A stretch of 64,000 bases of DNA from positions 992,001-1,056,000 of the forward strand of contig JANBVO010000003.1 of assembly GCA_030052745.1 (NCBI GenBank). The letters run 5' to 3'. The translations under genes were made by a program, and so were the position numbers. Shown piece after piece: positions 12,051 through 24,340 of this stretch (within the stretch, counting starts at the first letter, position 1; each line of letters opens with the position of its first letter). The notes under the pieces are model-generated. The model was not told the DNA's origin. It was given only the letters and a program-made list of their open reading frames with translations, and made no database searches. Source of the DNA: Pleurostoma richardsiae. Taxonomy: Eukaryota > Ascomycota > Sordariomycetes > Calosphaeriales > Pleurostomataceae.

Positions 12051-13599
12051 ATGGATACAGATTGGCACGACAAGAATAGGCGAAATGGTCTCCTCATCAC
12101 CGCCGTCGTGATGACAGCTGTGTCTGGTGAGGATGCTCTTCATGGCAAATGCATCGACAAGTGCCGACTCTCATGCACACCCAGGAGCTTTTGTTCTACT
12201 AAGGTTGATGAGCCGTTGTGTTCTCATCCGCAATCCCGGTGTCGATGACTACCTGGCCATTGGAACTGTGGTCAGTTCTACTCATCCTGCCGCGTCGAGG
12301 CGGGGAATCATTGACAGACGATAGTCCCTAAGTATTGGCTAGTTCATCGACTTCTGCGTGGGGCGTTCAAGCAATATGGGCTACCCTATGACCATGATCA
12401 CTCCAGGCGACATGATAACTATCCTTAAGGTTTGTTTCAGTTCGCTCTAAGACGATAAACATGTACGTCTTTTCACTGTCTGCTGAGCTCATACCTCGTT
12501 CAGGTCACACTAACCATCGAGACAATGTACTACGCCAACGTCTTCTTCATCGAGACATCCATTCTGTTTACTTACCTCCGGTTCGGTAAGATCCAAGCAT
12601 GAACAGTTCCTATGAAAAACCGCACGTGAGTGAGAATGCTGACATAGGAAACATAGCCGTCACAAAGGCCTTTCGCAGCATACGCATCGGCACTATCATC
12701 TTGCATTCCGTATTCTTCATCATCTGCCTCGTCGTCACCCTCGCGCAGTGCCACCCGCTCCACAAGATGTGGGATCTGATGGGTACCGAGAGAGGCAACT
12801 GCATAAACGCGACGGCTTTCTTCTATTGCAAGCCCCCTTCGAGCCCCTAACCCAAAACATACCCTCTATCTGACCACACTCACTCCGGCAACATCCGCCT
12901 TCAACATCATAACCGATATATGGATCCTGGCTCTCCCTGTCAGGACCCTCGCCAGCGTGCACCGCCCGCGCCGCGAGAAGATCGGCCTCTTCTTCATCTT
13001 CGGCGCCTGCGCCTTCGCCACCGCCGCCTCCGTGGTCCGGCTGCACACCATCTACCGGTACACAAGAGGCGGCGGACCCGTTCCGCAACAGCCTGCTCGT
13101 CAACCTCTGGTCGGTGATGGAGGCCAGCATCGCCATCTGCTGCGCCAGCGTGCCCGCCCTCAAGCCGGTCTTCAGCCCCACGCAGCGGCAGCGCACGAGG
13201 GCGCTGTCGATGGCGCCGCAGAGCGGCGGCCGTCCTGAGGCGGCTCACACGTGGCACGTCCGGCTGGGCAGCAAGGACGTGCCGGCGGAGAATGGGGAGG
13301 GTTCTAATGACATTTCGGGACCCGCTGGGGTCTGGAGATCGGTGGGGGTGAGAGTGACGAAGGACGATGCTCGCGAGCCAGGACTACGGCCGCCGCGAGC
13401 TGCGTTGAAGGAGAGGATGGCGGAGATGGATGACTTGGAGGGTAACACCAGCAGCGGAAGCATGCTTGCGTTCACTCCACTGAGTCCGGCGCTGAGCTCG
13501 AAGAATAAGGATGTTGGTGTTGGAAAGAATAAAGCCAATGAGAAGGAAGAGACGAAGTGGCTAAGCAGCTCGGGCAGTACGTTCATTCTCCAGCGGTAG
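12051..13599 (+). pseudogene. Fungal rhodopsin-domain (PTH11/SAT4-like) integral membrane protein gene, damaged
   Basis: Five exons join in phase: 12051-12126, 12185-12270, 12343-12429, 12504-12585 and 12648-12827. They read MDTDWHDKNRRN, AFVLLRLMSRCVLIRNPGVDDYLAIG, MYYANVFFIETSILFTYLRF and FRSIRIGTIILHSVFFIICL, then QCHPLHKMWD and CINATAFFY. This is the order of the fungal rhodopsin domain (GVDDYLA, seven-helix, QC-P-W). The chain should continue with TSAFNIITDIWILALP from 12889. The intron needed, 12828-12888, has a GC donor (GCAAGC) and a CTGAC branch but ends in GG, not AG. A second break near 13064 is a one-base shift before DPFRNSLLVNLWSVMEASIAICCASVPALKP. The tail to 13599 is hydrophilic. 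Either a recently decayed gene or one carrying sequencing errors; family members are cell-surface receptors or of unknown function. Confidence 0.6.
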
Positions 13600-14067
13600 A
13601 ATATATGACGATTCTAGGATCTAAGGGCATCGTAATGTTAGCATGTTATGCTAGAGCAGGTCGCCTTGCGGTCTCCGGTATCCTGAAGATTTCGGCAGTG
13701 GTTGACAGAGCGCATAATAAGGAATTGAGTATTTCTTACCGTGAAGGATTGCAGAACAGTCCTCCGGACACTTTCAAGGTAACAAGGATATCTGCCTTTG
13801 TATCTTTCTCAAATCCTTGGGAGGTTAGATAATGAGCAATGGAGAATGACAATCCAACTCGTGTATTCGCTATGATTAAAAGGAATAACAGGCCCTGGTA
13901 GAGTAACTCAAAATAAGGCTCACTGCTTCTGTCTACTATCATCCTTGGCGGTCCGGTCCCCGAAACGCAGATATGGCTACATTAGGCACTGAGGCTTGGT
14001 GGCCTCCCTTGTAGAAGCATACCTGCCCATAAACACAGCGTCAAGTGCCGTCTGCCTGCTGGAATAC
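13600..14067. other. Convergent intergenic region
   Basis: Between the 3' ends of the damaged membrane protein gene (+) and the His/Pro-rich protein gene (-). AT-richer than its surroundings, with no gene or repeat recognised. Confidence 0.4.
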
Positions 14068-14562
14068 CTAATCAGCTTCCTCCACCTCTTCTACGCTCGA
14101 GTTGGGACTCGGGGCATATTCCCGCTTCGAATGCCTCTCCCGTTTCAACCGATGCGTACAAATTGAACGGCCCCTCTGCTGACAGTCCGCGCAGCGGCCC
14201 GACTCGGGGACAGTCTCGGGGTTGCCCGCGATGAGCGCCGGCTGATGGGCACTCAGCAGCTGAGGCTGCGCCTGCATGGGGATAGCTTGATTGTAGTAAG
14301 GATTAGGCCCCCAGGCGAGGGGTGGAGGTGCATAGTGTCCCTGAGGGGCGAAATGGCCCGGGTGCGTAGCCTCGAGAAGGCCAGCGAAGAGGTACTGGGC
14401 GGCGTTGGCGTTCAGCGCATTGTCAGACGAGTACCCTATGGTGAAGTTCGTGTCCTTGGCCTTGTAGTCGATATTGAGACTGTTCTCGTGCTTAGGCTTC
14501 TCCTCCTTTTGTTCATGACACTTGCAGGAGTAGTTGTGGGTGTGGTATTCCTTGTCGAACAT
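14068..14562 (-). CDS. Small His/Pro-rich hydrophilic protein, unrecognised
   Basis: A 164-residue single-exon frame starting MFDKEYHTHNYSCKCHEQKEE. A TATAAG-like element in minus-strand sense lies about 115 nt upstream. The first third is charged with a CKCH motif, the middle is Pro/Tyr/Gln-rich (GHYAPPPLAWGPNPYY), and the end carries CADCQQRGRSICTHRLKRE, where two Cys, a third Cys and a His could bind a metal. The C-terminus is acidic. No known family is recognised. The composition is coding-like and unlike the flanking intergenic DNA, so I accept it as a probable lineage-specific gene. Confidence 0.5.
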   Translation of the reverse strand: MFDKEYHTHNYSCKCHEQKEEKPKHENSLNIDYKAKDTNFTIGYSSDNALNANAAQYLFAGLLEATHPGHFAPQGHYAPPPLAWGPNPYYNQAIPMQAQPQLLSAHQPALIAGNPETVPESGRCADCQQRGRSICTHRLKRERHSKREYAPSPNSSVEEVEEAD

Positions 14563-15635
14563 GTTGGCGACTGGCTTGTCAGGTATGGTTTGTTAGGACA
14601 CACGTTTCCACCGATTCTGGAGGCAGAAGAGCAATATCTACCTAGAAAAGAGGAATCATTGGGCCGGGCCTACATCTTATACTAATCGATGAATCCTCCC
14701 GGAAAGTGCAGTGTCCTAGGCGTACTTTTGGTTCTCCTACACAGCGACTTGAAGGAGCACACGCCTTTCCCCTACTGGCTAAGGTCATATTCCTTCGAAT
14801 TCTGCACCAAGTCACAAGACCGGCGTCACATCTAATGCGATATCACTGGACTGATCATGGGTGTGTGACCTGTTTCGGAGAGCTGAGGCGTCTTTCTGAG
14901 CTGCCCGGCGCCAGCAAATGAGAGAATGTGCACTTTCATGCAGTGACAGCTCAGCTCCTTCTGCATAAGTTAGCGCTTGGGGCCCAATGGTATAGGGAAA
15001 TACCTCAGAGGCTCTGCAGAGCCCCTCTCCAAGAGGCTGTCTCCCCAAGCACCCTTTGCCCCGAGCCTTGGCTTTTCCGGACACGTCAGGCGCGCCAACC
15101 AGGACGAGGAAATGCACTTTGTATGCAGTCTCAGTAACCTACCAGGTCGGTTATGGACAATCTTGCCCAATAGGATTCAAGTGAAGTCGCCTTATCCGGT
15201 CGCCTCGCTGCCTTCTTGTTGACGTACAATAGCAGTCTCGAGTACAACGTCACCGGAGATTTTGCCAAGAAGAAAAATTGGCAAGTGCAAGATTGGGCAC
15301 CGATTCCACGAATCTGCCCAGGCGTTCGTTCCGAAGGTGCCACTTGAGTGTACTCGAGGGTGTAAGGGAAGCGGAACCACGTTGGCGGACTCCCACCGGT
15401 TCCTAACTAGATGGCACACGATCTTCTGCATTTTGAAGAGGAGGGTGACTGATGCCCAGCACCAGCTCGGAAATGAAGATAATAGGGTGCTCGTTAAAGA
15501 GACATCAGGGTATCATCTGCGAACAGCTGTTCCGACCCCGGGTTCTTAAGATCGAGTAGCAACTCAAGGCAATGTTGTGCTGCTCCAGTCGGTAGTTCCC
15601 TGAATTAAGCATGCTTCCTCTAGCATTCTCTGGAG
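14563..15635. other. Intergenic region upstream of the VIT-VWA gene
   Basis: About 1.1 kb shared by the divergent promoters of the His/Pro-rich protein gene and the VIT-VWA gene. A TATAAG-like element for the former lies at about 14676-14682 on the minus strand. No other gene, RNA or repeat was recognised. Confidence 0.4.
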
Positions 15636-18600
15636 ATGACAAAGATCACCACTGGAAGCAGAAGCTCCCCTGATGGGGAGCTCTGGCCGGTCAAGTCACA
15701 TACAATTGTGACCATTGTGGATGACATTGCCTTCTTCAATGTCATCCACTACTTCCGGAATGATAAGCCCAACAAACTTCCTCAGGCAGCCTACACGTTC
15801 CCCCTGCCTCATGGGTGTGCAGTGGCTCATTTCGCCTGCCATTTCGGGAACCAGCAAGAATTCAAATCGCTGGCAGCAGTCGTCAAACCTCGAGTGGAGG
15901 CCAGGGCCATGTTCCAGGATGCTGCGCAGAAACAGAGGCCGAGCGGCTTATTAGAGCAGAACACTACTGAGGTCTTCACCGCGACCTTGGGCGCCATCCC
16001 AGCCCAGTCGAGGACGCGGACCGAGATCACTTACTTTGCCTATTTGCAGGCCTTCTATGCCGATGGGAAGAGCAACTCAAGGAGACTGACACTGGTGATC
16101 CCCAGGACGATCGCCCATCGGTACGGGAGGTGGGCACCAGAACATCGACACGCTGTTCAGTCGTCCCCAGCTCTTTCAGCATCTTACGAGATAGTCATAC
16201 ATGAACAGTATGTCCAACAGGTGACGGGAAACGGGGAAGAAGTTGAGCTGCGTCCACTTCCACCAGACTCGGCCCACTACCGAGGGTCTCCCGGTAAATG
16301 GCAGGTCACGTTCGACTCTCGAAAGCTGATGAGGGGCGACTTTGACCTCGTCATCAGTGACTTCTATGACCCAGGGGTCGGCGGCGCCTTTTTTGAAACC
16401 ATCACTAAGGGCAAATACCAAGCCCAACAATACGCGATGCTGATCAATATCCCTCCTGGTCTCATCGTTCAGATGGAGGACACAGGTGTGGACAGTGATA
16501 TCGTCTTCCTCGCAGACCGCTCAAGGTCAATGAAGAGAAAGATGCAAGCTCTGAAGTTGTCGATGAATACATTTCTGCAAAGGATGACACCTGGGCAGCA
16601 CTTCAATCTCTGGAGTTTCGGAGGTTGGTGCGGCAGCTTATGGGAAGCTTCCGTAGAGTATAACCAGGAAACCCTCAACCAAGCCAAGGAATACGTCTCG
16701 GCATGGTCAGCGAACATGCCAGGAACCGAGTTGCTGAACGCTTTGAAGGATGTGGTTGGGAGTATCACGAATCCCATGACGAACGTCATAGTGCTCACTG
16801 ACGGAGAGGTCAACCCCCTGGATCCTGTTCTCGAGTTTGTGAAGAACACAACAGAAGAAAGCCGTGGAAAGATTCGATTCTTCGCTCTTGGAATTGGAAA
16901 GGAGGTATCCCATGCTCTCCTTCAGGGGATTGCAAACTATGGCGGTGGCTACTGCAAAACCATCTCCCACGTCAGTCTGCTCCACATGCAAGAGAGCTTG
17001 CTCGGAGTCCTCCAGGCCGCCAGGACAAGGCATGTCGGATCGATCAACGTACAGTTGGATGGAAGAGACCTTGAAACATCATCCGACTATTCAGGTGCGA
17101 ACCCCGTGACGTGAGTTAGGGATGTAGGCAGACACCTTGCTAACTCGATGTGTGTTTAGGCGTAGGCAATTATCCCACACGTCCAAGACTCCTATCATCG
17201 CCGGCCGACCTTTCTAAGATTGGCGGCTTCACAAAAACCCGAATTTTCTTGCTATTTGACTCTGCGGCCTTCGGGAATGTTGAACCAAGTGAGGTTGGAA
17301 TCAAGGTCGTCGACCCACTCGGCAAGACGACAGTCAAGCGAATTCCTGTCCTGCATGTTGAGAACACCGGAGGAAACTTCATCCACAAAGCAGCCGCTAG
17401 AGCGCTTCTGGGAGATCTGGAATTCCGGGAAAGCTGGGTCCAGGCTCACAAGAATGCCTGGAAGTTGACCCCTGAGGATGAGATGAGGCTCACCAGGGAG
17501 ACGGGCGAATACCTGGGGACGACCTATGGGTTGGTATCGAAGTGGACGAGTTTCTTCATCAAAGAAATTCCCAGTGTCGCTATGCCGGACCTTGATCCAT
17601 TTCTCAACACCCAAAATGACACTAAGGTCGGCAAGCCTGAAAAGCCTTCTATTAGAACTACCGGGCAGCTGGCTTCCGAGAGAGGAGACAGGAGGAACAG
17701 CGAAAAGGAGGCCAAGAGGGTCAATCCAAGCACGTCCACAACCCATGATTCTCCAAGAATCAAGAGCGCCTCCCCCAAACCAAAGCATTCCGACTATCAT
17801 AAGTCAAGAGAGACACCTATGAAGGCTGTAAACGCGCAGTCGAGCTCACCGAGAGGCCCAGGTTTGAGTCACTATGATTCGAGGGACGCTTTAGAAACAA
17901 TATATCCGCACCATCCAGACGCTGGACAGACCTTCGCACGCGGTGACCAACCCTCGTCTTCACCGCACGAAGTACGCAGGGAAGATCTGAAGTGTACCAA
18001 TCAGACTAAGAGTGACTCTTACAGCGCCAGTTATCAGTCAACGGATCAGGCGGAGTCTGCACATGAAAGTCCCGACAAATTCACCTTCATTCATTCACAA
18101 GACGATGGCATTACCCCAGAGTTCAAGCAGTCAAGCGACAAATTCACTCCAATCCAAACACACATGGAAACTTCGCACGCAGGACACGTTTCAAAAGGGC
18201 ATGATATCGAAGCCCACAGGCCCAAAGCACACAGTCCCAAAGGCCACACTCTCGGAGCCCAGACTCCAGAGGCCGCACATCCAGCCAAGGAAGGACTGAA
18301 TGGGCCCCTCCAAAATCGGCATCAAGAACAAACTACGCCAGAACAGTTGCTCCAGCTCCCTCATCGGCCCCAGGCGGCATTGAACCCGCATTCTGAAGAT
18401 ACTTTGATTACCGAACGAAGGGAGAGCATCCACTTTGTTTCGCCACACTCAAGCTCTTCCGAGACCAATTTTCCCCAAGAGATCCAGAAGGAGATAGTAG
18501 ACTCGTCCAGGGAAGGCATTATAGAAGTCGGAAGCTGGTGCCGGCCCGGCCCTGACGGGGACCAAGACCCCCCGTATGCCTATTCCCGAATGCCTACCCC

Positions 18601-21600
18601 TATAATAGGCGACTTTTCTCCGGCAGCTACTCATGAGTTTACCCCTGATTATACCACCTGGGAGTCTCCTACCGCGGGCTACACTAACCAGGTCTACGAC
18701 ACCGATGCGTACGCCAGCTCCGAGATAAATCTTCGGGAAGACTTGTTAATTGACACGCCGGCCTTCGTGGAGGCCTGCCCGCCAACCATGACGGCTGCGC
18801 TGCCCGATACATCAGCCCGGTCAACCAAATCACAGAACCGAGAAAGGCAGCACTCTGAGCTAATTGGAAAGCTGGACAGCGTCCAGGCATGGGACGGCTC
18901 CTTCGGTAAAGATGCTGTTCAGGAGTTATTCGGCAAACACTCGGGTTTCAAGCGTAGCATGAAAGCTCTTGGGCTGCTCGAAGACGAACCGCTGGCAACG
19001 ACAATCGCAGTCATCACTGCTATTCGAACAGAGCATCAGGAAGGCACCAGTCTCTGCGAGGCGATACTTGAGAAAGCCGAAGGCTATGTCTCGCGGCGCA
19101 TCCCTGAAGATGAGCATCGAGATCTGGCCTACCATGCTGCTTATCATGGCAGTCTTCTCTCTGAGTGGCAACCAGCGTGGCACGGAATATCAGAGATTAA
19201 TCCTCCACTTAGAGAGCCTGAGGACGGTCTTGTCAACGACGTGGATACTTTTGGACCCGACTCAGAAGCGAATATGGGTACAATACCAGAGGAGGGTGCT
19301 CAGCAAGCTTTTAAGCCATATAGAACGGGGACCCAGGAGCAGCTCGGCCAACAGATCAGGAATACCGCAGTAGAGAAAAGAGCAAGTGATCCTCAGCCAC
19401 AGTTGAACGAGGGATACTATCATGAGGCCGGTTACTCGACCTCCTTGCCAGAACAAGACGGTCGTGGCTCTGCAGTGGAGGCTTCGCCTGGCATCGAGTC
19501 TGAGCAGTCCATCGTGGATAAACATTACCACGGCCGAGATGATGCAGTGCCAAAAGACTCGATTCTCTATTCTGACGGTTCCGTGGAGAGTTATAGAATC
19601 GATGTAGCGGCCCAGAGCCCTGCCAGGATTGGACCAAGGAGCCCACAAGGCAAGCTGGATGCGGGGCCTCCATCGCCAGGAATTGATCCTCGGCTAAGAA
19701 TCTCATCTCCGGGGAAAGGACCTACACATATTAAATCTATAGCAGGCGAGGATGAATATGACGGTAAGGGAGATGGGACGCCTCCTTCGACACAGATCGG
19801 GGTCGGCAGGGAACGTCGTGGGCGTTACACTCCCACTGAACATGACCTTGATATTGATAACAGCAAGAAGACCGCGGCAATTGATGTGACTAACGTAGAG
19901 AGCTATCTTGAGGAGGATCACAGCAGTATATACACGTTTCAGGATCATACTACCCAGCAGGGATGCGCGGAGTCGACGGTTGAACTTGGTCTACCCGCGC
20001 AATTGGACGGGTACAATCTTTCTCAAGAACATGGTACGCCCCGTAACGAGACCCTCGAGTTACGAGCACGTAGCAACAAGGCTTCGCGCAACACGGGGGC
20101 ATCACAAAACCACAATCAGCAAGAGAATCCGAAATCGCCTTCCAGCTCCGGAGGGCACAAGACAAGGCGTGGTACATCTAAGGCTCATAAGACAACTCCT
20201 CGACCTCATGTTGCAGTGAAGAACGGCTCCAAGAAAGACTCCCAATCAGTAGCAGCTTCCAATGAACGCGAAAGCATGAGACAACAACCTGCTCCTTCAC
20301 ATAACTATGAGTCAGCTTTCGAAACTCAGCCGCCGGCCCGCTTAGACGCCAGCTTAGATACTTACGGAGCTTCGACTTCTCAAGTGCACGACGAGTCATC
20401 GCCATGCCCTCCGCGAGAACCTTTCCCAGGAGACACCAAAGAAGAACGCCCTCGGGAGGATACCGCAAAATACCATAAAATCCCCCATCTCAATCCTAGC
20501 GTGGCCGCTCAGCACGGTCAGAGCCCCATATATTCGGATACGTACGATGCTCGTACTGCCTCTGGATACGACCAATACTTTACCAGCTATTCTACAGCAT
20601 CCCATGAGGGCAGTGCAGCCATGTCGTCTGAAATAGACCTGAACATCCCACAAGATTCGAGGATCCCCCACTCCTGGACCCTCTCGATGCCTGTATTGGA
20701 TTCTGTGAACAGTGAGACAATCCTAAGAGACGCTGAGGGATATCGCTGTGAAGACAGTGATGAGAAAGGCGGTAACAGTCAGGAGGCCTATACTGGTCAT
20801 GAAAGCCAAGGGGGTAAACACAGGAGCTTGGCAGGAGCCAGTCAAGATCGGACCTATCAACCTCATCGCGAGTCTCCATCACGCTCTTCGCGGCAGACTA
20901 AAACCTTCTCGGGGGGAAAGAACAAACGCTCTTTCAAGAGTTGTGACAGCGACAGACTTAAGAAGGTCGGCGAGGGTAGAAAATCGGAACATCACACACA
21001 GAGCCAGAAGTCCAGAGAGAAGACAGTTGACCACAGGACATCTGGTACTGGCCTTGGCGATACCGAGGAAGCGATTAGACCACTGTCTCAGGAGGGATGG
21101 AAACACGGCTGCCGGATAACGACAGGATCATCGGAAGCTGGAAATATTGAAGAGAAGGCGTCCTCGGCAGGCAGCTACAGTGATTTGGACCATTACCGAG
21201 GAGAACGTCCGGAGACGACAACCCGACAACCTGACGATTTGTATCGCCCACCCGTTGTGGGTGCACATGCGGAGCATTTATCTGACCACACTATGCTACA
21301 TTTCCCAGCTCAAGGGGATCGCGAGGTGTATACATCGGATACACCGCTTGCTGAACACGATACACTAGCTCGAGAGGCAGAGAAGATCTCTTGCACCGTG
21401 GACACCGAGTCTTCCTTTGGAGGACCTTATTATGAGGAGGCAGATCAGACAATAAGGGCAGAGTACGCGACACCGTCGCGGGAAGAAAATGAACGCCGTG
21501 ATTACCTGTCCAGAAACGTCGGGGCCAGCAAGACGGGCAACCACAGGGCCAACAAAGCCAAGGGAAAGGTGTTAGATGCTGGCAAATCCGGCAGGAAAAG

Positions 21601-22327
21601 ATCGGGGCACTACGGTCGTGACTCTCAGGGGTATTCTCATACCTCTTTAGAAGTACAGTCGAAGACCGAACCAGATAAACAAGGAGCCGACTTGAAGTAT
21701 CACCAGCAAACCGAGGCGAGCAGCACTAGCGCTTCTGCTCGAAGTGGCACGCGGGACGACCGTTACGCGAGCCTAGACCCAGTGGTGCCCGCCGAAGTGG
21801 TACATGACGAAGGTGCTCATTATAAATATGATGATGACAATGACAGCCACGTTGAAGTGAACGCGTCCGCCCATACTGCACACCAGACAGGCTGGCAGAG
21901 CACAGATACTGGGCCTATAAACGACCAGAATGGTCTCTTTCATTCGTACGACTCCGGAACGTCGGGTTATTCAGTGCCCCAGCTAGGGCATCATGCTCAA
22001 AGTAGCAGCTATTATCGAGTCACTACCGCCGCGTCTGCGTCAAATATCCTCGACAATCCCTCAAAGGCGCAAGGTGCTGAGAGTGTGGGTTTTTATCAAG
22101 GTTATGACGGGGAGAGGGATGTGTGGCACCATCAGCACGATCATGAATCTTCAGTCCAATCATACTTTCAAACTACATACTCGGAGAATGTTTCTCAAAG
22201 CGCACTAAGTCTTTCACCGGAATGGACAGACCAGCCTCAGCAGCCCTATACGGATGCACCACAAGTTCCAGAAGGCGATGCCGCCCATGCCAACAATAGA
22301 CAGCCTCAAGGCGACCGACCGGCATAG
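15636..22327 (+). CDS. VIT and von Willebrand A domain protein with a very long disordered tail
   Basis: Two exons, 15636-17094 and 17160-22327, give about 2208 residues. The intron (donor GTGCGA, branch GCTAAC, acceptor TTTAG) is chosen because it keeps the frame; the better-looking GTGAGT at 17111 does not, and an alternative acceptor at 17165 would drop two residues. Residues 1-135 form a VIT domain (YTFPLPHGCAVAHF, VEARAMFQDA, TEVFTATLGAIPA). A VWA domain follows at about 285-470 with an intact MIDAS (DRSRSM, GTEL, LTDGEV). After a linker comes the FLLFD/VDPLG strand region. At about 1052-1135 lies a helical segment (LIGKLDSVQAWDGSFG, ATTIAVITAI) like that at the C-terminus of VIT-VWA proteins. 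The remaining 1070 residues are Ser/Gly/His/Tyr/Asp-rich and look disordered. Relatives include vertebrate VWA5 and inter-alpha-inhibitor heavy chains; the fungal function is not established. No signal peptide or membrane segment is seen, so it is probably intracellular. Confidence 0.82.
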
Positions 22328-23020
22328 GAACAACCCTGGTGGTGCTGGGTCAAAGAAGAAGAACGCCGAGAAGAAGAGCAGAAGATGAGCCATTCTTTCA
22401 AGTCAGGGATCGATCGGAGCGGGAATTTGTGACCTTCATTTGGCTATTTTTCTGTCTTGGGGGTGTCTTCATCGCCGAAGCGGGTAATGGGGAGCCTGAA
22501 AGAGCATAATCAGAACAGGATGCCAGATCTGGCGTATTCGAGCTAAAAAATATACGAGGTCCCTTAGAATCGTGAACCACTAGGAACCGATAGCATCAGG
22601 ATATCAGCGACTAAACCTTCTCTTTCTCCTACTGCTCCCTGGGCGACGAGAAGTCTAGTGCCGACCTGGAGATTCGACGTAGGTGGTTTTGCAAACCTTG
22701 ACATGAGCTAAAAGGATCGGGTTGCAGATCAGATCTTCTTCCTATAAGAGCAGCTGGAGACAGGCAGGTCTGTATATTGAGGCTAATATACGGACTGGCA
22801 ACATAATGGTTCAAATACCCGGTTAAGCTTAGCCGGTATATATTGGGATGAAGAGGAGAGTGTCAGAATATATGAATCGTCCAGCGTACAATGCTGCCTT
22901 GCATCATCTCTTTCTTAGGGGAGGTTTTAATCATTCGCGTCACATGAATGTAAAGGGATGTTGTATGATATGTGCGGGTCAGACGACATGTCGCCAGTCT
23001 GAGAAGGCATCAGTTCCCCA
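22328..23020. other. Intergenic region with TATA-like element
   Basis: About 690 nt between the VIT-VWA gene and the DUF4360 gene. A TATATATT stretch at about 22836-22843 lies roughly 180-200 nt before the DUF4360 start and may be its TATA element. No gene or RNA was recognised. Confidence 0.4.
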
Positions 23021-23763
23021 ATGGACCACGTTTCAAATATGAAGACGGTTCTTCTCTCGATCCTCACTCTGGCAAGCCCCTTTCGGCGGGTGACGGGCTC
23101 TGGTGCAGTAGACGAACCTCCCTATCTTCCCAGCATATCAAGCATCTCCTTCTCAGGAAACGGGTGCCCGCAGGATGGGAGCAGTGGCAGGGTCGTCAAT
23201 GCGACAGGCAGTTGGAGTGAGCTCGATCTTACCTTTCATAACTTCACGGCTACCATTCCCGGCCAAGGATCATCCTCGAGGACCAGTAACTGCGAGGCCC
23301 ACATCTCAGCCAGTGACGCCGCTCCAGGATGGCAAGTCAGCCCAGGAAGAGTCTCAGTAAGGGGGCTCGCCGTTCTGGATCCTGGGACGAGCTTGACACT
23401 ATTCGTCACGGCCTACTGGTCGCAGAATGCATCAGAGACGGTATGTATTTGAGACGCTGACCGAACGAATCAATACACTAAATCCGACTTAAAAAGATAA
23501 CAAAGGAGAAGAAATATAAGAACGCTGGAGCGGACAGGATCACAGCGCTCGTCACCGACTTCGAGGAACTGACGCTCTGGTCGCCCTGCTCCGACAGCGC
23601 TGGTTACCAAGGCATACTGAACGTCAACTTCCGGGCAGCATTGACGAGCGGGACCGGCTACAATACGACGCTGCCGTCCGCTTATTTCGGTCCGGTCAAA
23701 GTCAACGGCACCGAGACAGATCCTGTGGTCGAGATGATCAAATTTGACTGGAGAGCCTGTTGA
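23021..23763 (+). CDS. Secreted DUF4360 family protein
   Basis: Two exons, 23021-23440 and 23497-23763, joined in phase 0 through a 56-nt intron (GTATGT to AAAAAG). The product has about 228 residues, or 222 from the second ATG at 23039. The N-terminus (MKTVLLSILTLASPFRRVTGSGA) looks like a signal peptide. DUF4360 features follow: SISFSGNGCPQDG, LTFHNFTATIPG, SNCEAHIS, GWQVSPGRVSVRG, then after the intron LWSPCSDS and GILNVNFRA, ending FDWRAC. Several N-glycosylation sites (NAT, NFT, NAS, NTT) support secretion. These proteins are common among fungal secreted proteins, some studied as candidate effectors; no biochemical activity is known to me. Without the intron the frame stops at 23452. Confidence 0.82.
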
Positions 23764-24340
23764 TACCGAGCTGGGGAAGTGTTTCATCGCAGTCATTATA
23801 GTCGCTGTTATCTCCTACAGCCCTCATCCATATTCGTCTGGTGTAGACTTGTGTCGAGCAGCTGGGTTTTTTTCATTGCGGGATCCGACCGAACGACCAG
23901 ACTCGTTCCAAGCCAAGTTTGTTTCCAACTTTGCGGATTTCAAGAAGTGCTTCCAAATACCAAATTCCTGTGCATAAGAGCTCATTCTGTCTACCAAAAA
24001 TATGTATGTCGTTGGCCCTCCTCGGATTTCCGCCGTTCGGCGGAGGACAGGTCAGAATTGGCCCAGCACTTAGGGTAGCGCCGTCGGCTTTGCTGCTGAG
24101 AGCAAGTCATATTTCACGCTTCATCCGACATCAACAGTTTCTGTGGGGGTCCTCTCAATCCTTCTTCATGACCGCTTCTCGAAGGATCTCAGGGAACGGC
24201 TATCCGTAATCCTTCTTCCATATGACATGAGTAAAACAGGACTGACGATTGGGCGAACAAAAAGAGGCAAAGCCCCTGATTGATCAACCGGCACCATTCC
24301 CCCGCCTTCTTAGAGTGTTCAGGCATCACAAAACAACACT
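23764..24340. other. Intergenic region
   Basis: About 580 nt between two plus-strand genes, comprising the DUF4360 3' flank and the AKR promoter. No gene, RNA or repeat was recognised. Confidence 0.45.

Noticed and set aside
17111-17159. Intron with the better donor GTGAGT at 17111 in the VIT-VWA gene
   Set aside because: Joining at 17110/17160 puts exon 2 out of frame; the GTGCGA donor at 17095 keeps the frame and the same acceptor.
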